Positions 14,308-18,125 of a stretch of DNA of 18,125 bases are shown here, one piece after another. This stretch comes from Marinospirillum sp. Its GTDB lineage: Bacteria; Pseudomonadota; Gammaproteobacteria; Pseudomonadales; Halomonadaceae. Both the position numbers and the translations under genes were made by a program. Location: contig SKOQ01000064.1 in NCBI GenBank assembly GCA_007119985.1, positions 1 through 18,125 of the forward strand, read 5' to 3'. The stretch's first letter is position 1; the number at the start of each line of letters is the position of its first letter. The notes beneath the pieces were generated by a model. That model searched no databases, was not told the origin of the DNA, and was given only the letters and a program-made list of their open reading frames with translations.

Positions 14308-15066
14308 ATGCCACGTTGGTTCCTGCTCATCTGCTGTGGATGGATCAGCTCCATCGCCCCTCTTTACGCCGCCGAACCTGTCCACCTCTGTGTTGGTGAT
14401 GGTAATCCTTGGCCGCCCTATTCTTATTTTGAGCGGGATGCGCAAGGATTTGTGGACCCCGCAACCCTAAATGGAATAGCCACCCAGCAGGTGCGCCAGG
14501 CATTAGCTCAGGCAGGGTGGAATTATCAGCTCTCCTTTATGCCTTGGGCACGCATCATGCAGGAAATGGAGGCAACACTGGGTCAGTGCGATCTGGTCTG
14601 GAATGCCAGCTATTCAGAAGCCCGCGCTCGTTTTGCACTGTTTTCTGAGGTCCAATATCACACGCAGCTGGTGCTCTTCTCTATCACGCCTTCAGGGCAA
14701 GAAGAGCAACAGAATGAGATCCAAAATGCCACCTACTGCGGTGTGAATGGCTATAATTATCAGCCCTTTGGGCTTTCTAATGAGGCCCTTGTTTTAGGCG
14801 ACTCCATTCAACAAGTGCTCAATATGCTCGAAGCCCAGCGCTGCCAGTTCTTTCCAAGCGAGAAAGAACCACTGCTCAGTGGCGGTGAACTGGGCATTTA
14901 TCAACTCCCATCGGGTCTCACCTATCACCCCTTAGAAAGAACGAAAGCCTTCCATGTGATGGTAAGCCGTCGCCATCCACAAGCCACCATCTTACTGGAT
15001 GTGATCAATCAAGCCATCACGGACCATCCGCTTGATGAGGCCATCTCATTCAAAAATCCCACCTAA
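14308..15066 (+). CDS. periplasmic solute-binding protein, family 3 type (orphan)
   Basis: A 252-residue secreted protein of the bacterial extracellular solute-binding family 3 fold (PF00497-like). I start it at ATG 14308 because a signal peptide follows at once (MPRWFLLICCGWISSIAPLYA, cleavage near AA-EP) and GAGGA lies at 14296-14300. The frame is open upstream to 14170, but that would bury the signal. The mature part begins HLCVGDGNPWPPYSY and has LNGIATQQVRQALAQAG, a PWARIMQEM segment and CDLVWNASYSEARARFALFS, the usual lobe I pattern. Four cysteines in the mature part (VHLCV, GQCD, TYCG, QRCQ) could form disulfides. No permease or ATPase gene is adjacent, so it may serve sensing or a distant transporter. 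The ligand is unknown. Confidence 0.8.
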   Translation: MPRWFLLICCGWISSIAPLYAAEPVHLCVGDGNPWPPYSYFERDAQGFVDPATLNGIATQQVRQALAQAGWNYQLSFMPWARIMQEMEATLGQCDLVWNASYSEARARFALFSEVQYHTQLVLFSITPSGQEEQQNEIQNATYCGVNGYNYQPFGLSNEALVLGDSIQQVLNMLEAQRCQFFPSEKEPLLSGGELGIYQLPSGLTYHPLERTKAFHVMVSRRHPQATILLDVINQAITDHPLDEAISFKNPT

Positions 15067-15150
15067 AGAGAGCTGAGCCTCGATACGGCCATTCAGTGGC
15101 TCCCGTTTTGAGGGCAATTTCAACGCAGCATCACCCAGCGCAGTCGTTAA

Positions 15151-15906
15151 TCAGAGGTTTCCTAAATAAAGCGCATCAAAGAGCGCAATAAAATCATGGT
15201 AATAGGGATAAGCAGGCCAATGCGCGAGGGTAAAAGCCAGATGTCCAGTATGCTGTTCGATCACACGCACTTCTTGCGGCAAGCCACCCTGCCATTCGCC
15301 TTCATTGACCATGTGCGCCAGCTCATTCTCGATAGACAGACGATCATTCATATAGCAATCAATACGTTGATCCATCAGCATCATTAGATTCTGCCAGTTG
15401 GTTTCTGCTTCACTGAGCTGCACCTCACCTCGTTGCACCGCCAGCCAGAAGGCCTCTCCACCAAAAGCGAATCCCTGGTTGATGCCAATAACGCGCCCAA
15501 AAAAATCATCTGGCCAACGCCGTGGATGAGAGGTAAACAGATTTCTGCGGCAGAACAGCACCACCTCTTCTTCATAGATAGGAACAGAATAGTGGCCGAT
15601 ATAAGGCCGAACTGAAGCAGGATAAAAATAGGGAGGAAAGATGGCCAGCACTTCACCGGCCTCCAAAGCAGCCAAAGCACGCTCCCAGGGCACCAGCTGG
15701 ATTTCGATCGCATAATCGGTCATCTGGTCAAAAATAGGGCGCAATAGCTCAACATAAATGCCGCTGGGCTCGCCGGCCGCATTTAAATAGCTATAAGGTG
15801 GATAATCGGCATCGCCAAAGATCACCACTGGCTGACGCGCCTGAGCCGTACCTAGGCCCAAAAGGCCAGATAGGAGCAACAGAGCAGAAAGAAAGAATCG
15901 GCACAT
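15151..15906 (-). CDS. periplasmic solute-binding protein, family 3 type (orphan, second copy type)
   Basis: A 251-residue secreted protein of the same broad family as the one at 14308, but clearly different in sequence. The signal peptide is MCRFFLSALLLLSGLLGLG with likely cleavage after AQA (residue 23). The mature protein starts VVIFGDADYPPYSYLNAAGE, then PSGIYVELLRPIFDQM, VPWERALAALEAGEVLAIFP, and GRVIGINQGFAF in lobe II. Its ATG at 15906 comes directly after eight T residues. The only ribosome binding site is AGAGG, 8 bases upstream and inside a hairpin arm. No transporter genes are adjacent. It converges on the other solute-binding gene with an 84-base gap that has no clear terminator. 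The ligand cannot be named. Confidence 0.82.
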   Translation of the reverse strand: MCRFFLSALLLLSGLLGLGTAQARQPVVIFGDADYPPYSYLNAAGEPSGIYVELLRPIFDQMTDYAIEIQLVPWERALAALEAGEVLAIFPPYFYPASVRPYIGHYSVPIYEEEVVLFCRRNLFTSHPRRWPDDFFGRVIGINQGFAFGGEAFWLAVQRGEVQLSEAETNWQNLMMLMDQRIDCYMNDRLSIENELAHMVNEGEWQGGLPQEVRVIEQHTGHLAFTLAHWPAYPYYHDFIALFDALYLGNL

Positions 15907-15964
15907 AAAAAAAACCTCTATAGCGAGCCACTGGGTTCCAGTTTAGCCAAGCGATAGAGGTTTT
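15907..15964 (-). terminator. hairpin with T-run: terminator after the DUF2788 gene or leader structure of the solute-binding-protein gene
   Basis: On the minus strand AAAACCTCTAT (15964-15954) is perfectly complementary to ATAGAGGTTTT (15921-15911), 11 bp. The 32-base interior holds a second small stem, ACTGG/CCAGT with a 3-base loop (15930-15942). Eight T residues end at the ATG of the solute-binding-protein gene. The AGAGG in the 3' arm is that gene's only visible Shine-Dalgarno sequence. It may end transcription from uvrD-DUF2788, control translation of the next gene, or both. Confidence 0.65.
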
Positions 15965-16000
15965 GCTGTGCAGAAGAGGGATGAGCCGCTGACAACCTAT

Positions 16001-16201
16001 CTAGCCGCCAATAATCGCCACGGCGATGGATTTAATCACAAAGCCCACCACCCCCAGCCCAAGAGCAATAAACAAGATGGTAGTGCCAAAGCCGCCGGCA
16101 TTGGATTTACGCGCCAAATCCCAGACGATAAACCCCATAAATAACACCAGCCCACTAATCAGCAACGGCAGGGCTAGAGCCTCAAGTTGTGTGTAGTGCA
16201 T
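16001..16201 (-). CDS. DUF2788 family small membrane protein
   Basis: A 66-residue protein with two membrane helices, about residues 8-25 (ALPLLISGLVLFMGFIVW) and 40-63 (LFIALGLGVVGFVIKSIAVAI). They are joined by the conserved-looking loop DLARKSNAGGFGT, which matches my memory of DUF2788. I start it at ATG 16201 (MHYTQLEAL), because GAGGAA lies 6-7 bases upstream. An in-frame start at 16240 would lie inside uvrD. It follows the uvrD stop by 13 bases and is probably co-transcribed. Function is unknown. The strong hairpin at 15964-15907 follows it. Confidence 0.72.
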   Translation of the reverse strand: MHYTQLEALALPLLISGLVLFMGFIVWDLARKSNAGGFGTTILFIALGLGVVGFVIKSIAVAIIGG

Positions 16202-16214
16202 CTTTCTTCCTCGC

Positions 16215-18125
16215 TTAATCAAGAGGTTGCAGTGGAGCAAAGCCCATCACCAGCCACTTTTCTCCAACCTGATCAAAGTGAATCAGTAATCGCGTTCTTT
16301 CGCCCTGTCCTTCTGCATGCAGAATCACGCCCGTACCAAATTTCTTATGGCTGACTCTTTGACCAATTCGCAGCGCCTGAGTTGCAAGCGCCTCCTGTCC
16401 GGCCTGCTTGAGGGTGGAAGAAGCAGAACGCACTGCGGCTGCATTGGGCAGGGTCGAGCTGGCCGACGGGCGAGAAGAAAAGGTGGATGGGCGCTGCGCA
16501 GTGCTACTACCCGTTGCATAGGGGCGACTGACACTGGATTTCAGACGCACCTCATGCAGCAGTTCAGCGGGCAGCTCCTTCAAAAAGCGCGAAGTCCGAC
16601 AGTGTTTTTCTCGCCCATAGACGCGCCGACTTTCGGCATGAGTCAGATAGAGTTGGCGCATGGCGCGGGTGATCCCGACGTAACAAAGACGTCTTTCTTC
16701 TTCGAGGCCAGTGGCACTATCGCGCATCGCCATTTCATGCGGAAAAAGCCCTTCCTCCATCCCACACAAGAAGACAATCGGAAACTCTAATCCCTTGGCG
16801 GTATGCAGCGTCATCAACTGCACTGCATCCTGATCTTCTTCTGCCTGCTGCTCACCGGCATCCAAGCTCGCATCAGTTAAAAAGAGTGCCAGAGCTTCAC
16901 GGCCTTCGACTTCCAGCTCGACGGGCTCTTCTGCCGGTTGGCCAGTCACCAGCTCAGCCGTGAGCTGCGCAAAAGGCATGCTAGGCTGATAAGCACTGAC
17001 GGCTGACACCAACTCTTTTAAGTTTTCTACACGGGCTTGGCCCTTCTCGCCCTTTTCCTGCGCATGAAAATCCAGCAGGCCAGAGGCTTCAATCACGGTT
17101 TCGACAGCAAAGGCGAGCTTGAGTGAATAGATTTTTTCATCCAGTCGCTCAATCAACTCAATAAACTGACGCACACTCTGTTGTGCTCGACCCGTCAGCT
17201 TATTTTGTGCCAGCATTTCAACGCTGGCATCCCAAAGCCCGAGACCTTCATCACGCGCATAGACGCGAATTTTTTCCACACTGGTTTGGCCGATCCCACG
17301 CGTTGGGGTGTTGATAATACGCTCAAAAGCGGCATCATCCGCACGATGCACAATCAGGCGCAGATAGCCCAAGGCATTTTTAATCTCTAAACGATCATAA
17401 AAACGATGACCACCATAAACGCGATAGGGGAGTTGCTGGCGTAACAGGGCTTCTTCTAAAGCGCGTGATTGGGCATTAGAGCGATAGAGCAGTGCGCAAT
17501 CAGAAACGCGCCCACCCGCCGCCTGATGCTGCTGGATCATCTCGACAATAAAGCGAGCTTCATCCTGTTCATTAAATGCCGCGTAGACCTTCAGCGGTTC
17601 ACCTTCTTGGCCTTCAGTCCACAGGGTTTTGCCCAGACGATCCGCATTGTGATCTATCAGGGCATTGGCGGCACTCAAAATCCGGCTGGTCGAACGGTAG
17701 TTCTGCTCAAGGCGTAGCAACTGGGCTGCTGGGTAATCACGCCGAAAGTGATGGATATTCTCTATCTTTGCGCCTCGCCAGCCGTAGATGGATTGGTCAT
17801 CATCGCCGACCGCCATCAAATGCCCTTGATCGCCCTTGAGTAGACGTAACCATGCATATTGCAAGCTATTGGTATCTTGAAACTCATCCACCAGCAGATG
17901 CTGAAAACGCTGCTGATAATGGCGCAACAAAGCTGGGCTATCGCGCAACAGCTCTAAAGCACGTAACAGCAGCTCGGCGAAATCCAGTACACCTTGGCGC
18001 TGACACAGCTGCTCGTAAATCGCGTAGACCTCGGCCAACTGCTGCTCATGGAGGTTGCCTCGCACATAGGCTTGCACCTGCGCGGCGCGTCGTCCTTCTT
18101 CTTTGTGGCCGTTGATAAAGGCGCG
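16215..18125 (-). CDS. uvrD: DNA helicase II (partial, 5' end beyond window)
   Basis: UvrD is a 3'-5' superfamily 1 helicase used in nucleotide excision repair and methyl-directed mismatch repair. The window holds 636 codons up to the stop; the reading frame stays open to the right edge. About 90-95 N-terminal residues, with the Walker A motif, are missing compared with the usual length near 720. Helicase motifs appear in order: II VDEFQDTN (near 17890), III VGDDDQSIYGWRGA, IV LEQNYRST, V LMTLHTAKGLEFP, and VI EEERRLCYVGITRA. QEKGEKGQARVENL and the C-terminal IGQRVSHKKFGTGVIL are typical of UvrD and separate it from Rep. A Ser/Ala-rich linker (about 16555-16395) precedes that tail. DUF2788 follows 13 bases downstream. 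Confidence 0.95.
   Translation of the reverse strand, partial: RAFINGHKEEGRRAAQVQAYVRGNLHEQQLAEVYAIYEQLCQRQGVLDFAELLLRALELLRDSPALLRHYQQRFQHLLVDEFQDTNSLQYAWLRLLKGDQGHLMAVGDDDQSIYGWRGAKIENIHHFRRDYPAAQLLRLEQNYRSTSRILSAANALIDHNADRLGKTLWTEGQEGEPLKVYAAFNEQDEARFIVEMIQQHQAAGGRVSDCALLYRSNAQSRALEEALLRQQLPYRVYGGHRFYDRLEIKNALGYLRLIVHRADDAAFERIINTPTRGIGQTSVEKIRVYARDEGLGLWDASVEMLAQNKLTGRAQQSVRQFIELIERLDEKIYSLKLAFAVETVIEASGLLDFHAQEKGEKGQARVENLKELVSAVSAYQPSMPFAQLTAELVTGQPAEEPVELEVEGREALALFLTDASLDAGEQQAEEDQDAVQLMTLHTAKGLEFPIVFLCGMEEGLFPHEMAMRDSATGLEEERRLCYVGITRAMRQLYLTHAESRRVYGREKHCRTSRFLKELPAELLHEVRLKSSVSRPYATGSSTAQRPSTFSSRPSASSTLPNAAAVRSASSTLKQAGQEALATQALRIGQRVSHKKFGTGVILHAEGQGERTRLLIHFDQVGEKWLVMGFAPLQPLD

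Noticed and set aside
15067..15150. Terminator between the two convergent solute-binding-protein genes
   Set aside because: GAGCC and GGCTC can pair around a loop of about 16 bases and are followed by CCGTTTT, but the stem is too short and the loop too long for a firm call.
16202..16240. Longer DUF2788 protein starting at 16240
   Set aside because: That start is inside uvrD, while ATG 16201 has a good GAGGAA site and fits the family length.
1..18125. CRISPR array, insertion sequence, prophage or attachment site
   Set aside because: No evenly spaced direct repeats, transposase or integrase motifs, or terminal repeats were seen; the tRNA-Arg 3' end has no visible duplicate in the window.

Overview
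The window reads as the chromosome of a gammaproteobacterium near the Pseudomonadales/Oceanospirillales. The evidence is a ubiC-ubiA pair, a rubredoxin-type reductase, a DsbG/TlpA pair, UvrD with the standard C-terminal extension, and a dense set of c-di-GMP proteins. No phage, transposon, CRISPR array or plasmid gene was seen. Coding is dense, and no gene-free stretch exceeds about 205 bases.

Left part (1-4782). ubiC and ubiA run leftward as a ubiquinone-synthesis operon; ubiA leaves the window and seems to start at TTG. Divergent from them is a rubredoxin-NAD+ reductase gene without a rubredoxin gene beside it, then a small SCP2-domain gene and a small membrane-protein gene on the minus strand. 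Next is a two-gene thiol-redox operon: a DsbG-like periplasmic protein whose active site is CPFS instead of CxxC, and a fusion of an Lgt-like membrane region to a TlpA-type thioredoxin domain.

Middle (4814-6111). A tRNA-Arg(CCG) gene has a clear promoter. It is followed by four short co-directional genes: a DUF2442 protein, a TIGR02450 protein, an unrecognised 83-residue protein and a small membrane protein.

Signalling region (6249-15906). A 7TM-PAS-GGDEF diguanylate cyclase with intact active and inhibitory sites is followed by a PilZ plus HD-GYP protein that has lost several metal ligands. Convergent to these is an operon of sensor histidine kinase, REC-DUF3369-GGDEF(degenerate)-EAL response regulator, and a secreted protein with an internal duplication. 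Two periplasmic solute-binding proteins without transporter genes lie beyond the kinase. The set covers making, sensing and degrading c-di-GMP, with possible periplasmic input. That these genes form one circuit is inference from proximity.

Right part (15907-18125). Read leftward, uvrD (5' end beyond the window) is followed by a DUF2788 membrane protein, then a strong hairpin with a T-run. This hairpin touches the start codon of the second solute-binding protein gene and contains its probable Shine-Dalgarno sequence. The most unusual items are the degenerate PilZ-HD-GYP protein, the single-cysteine DsbG-like protein, and this hairpin.
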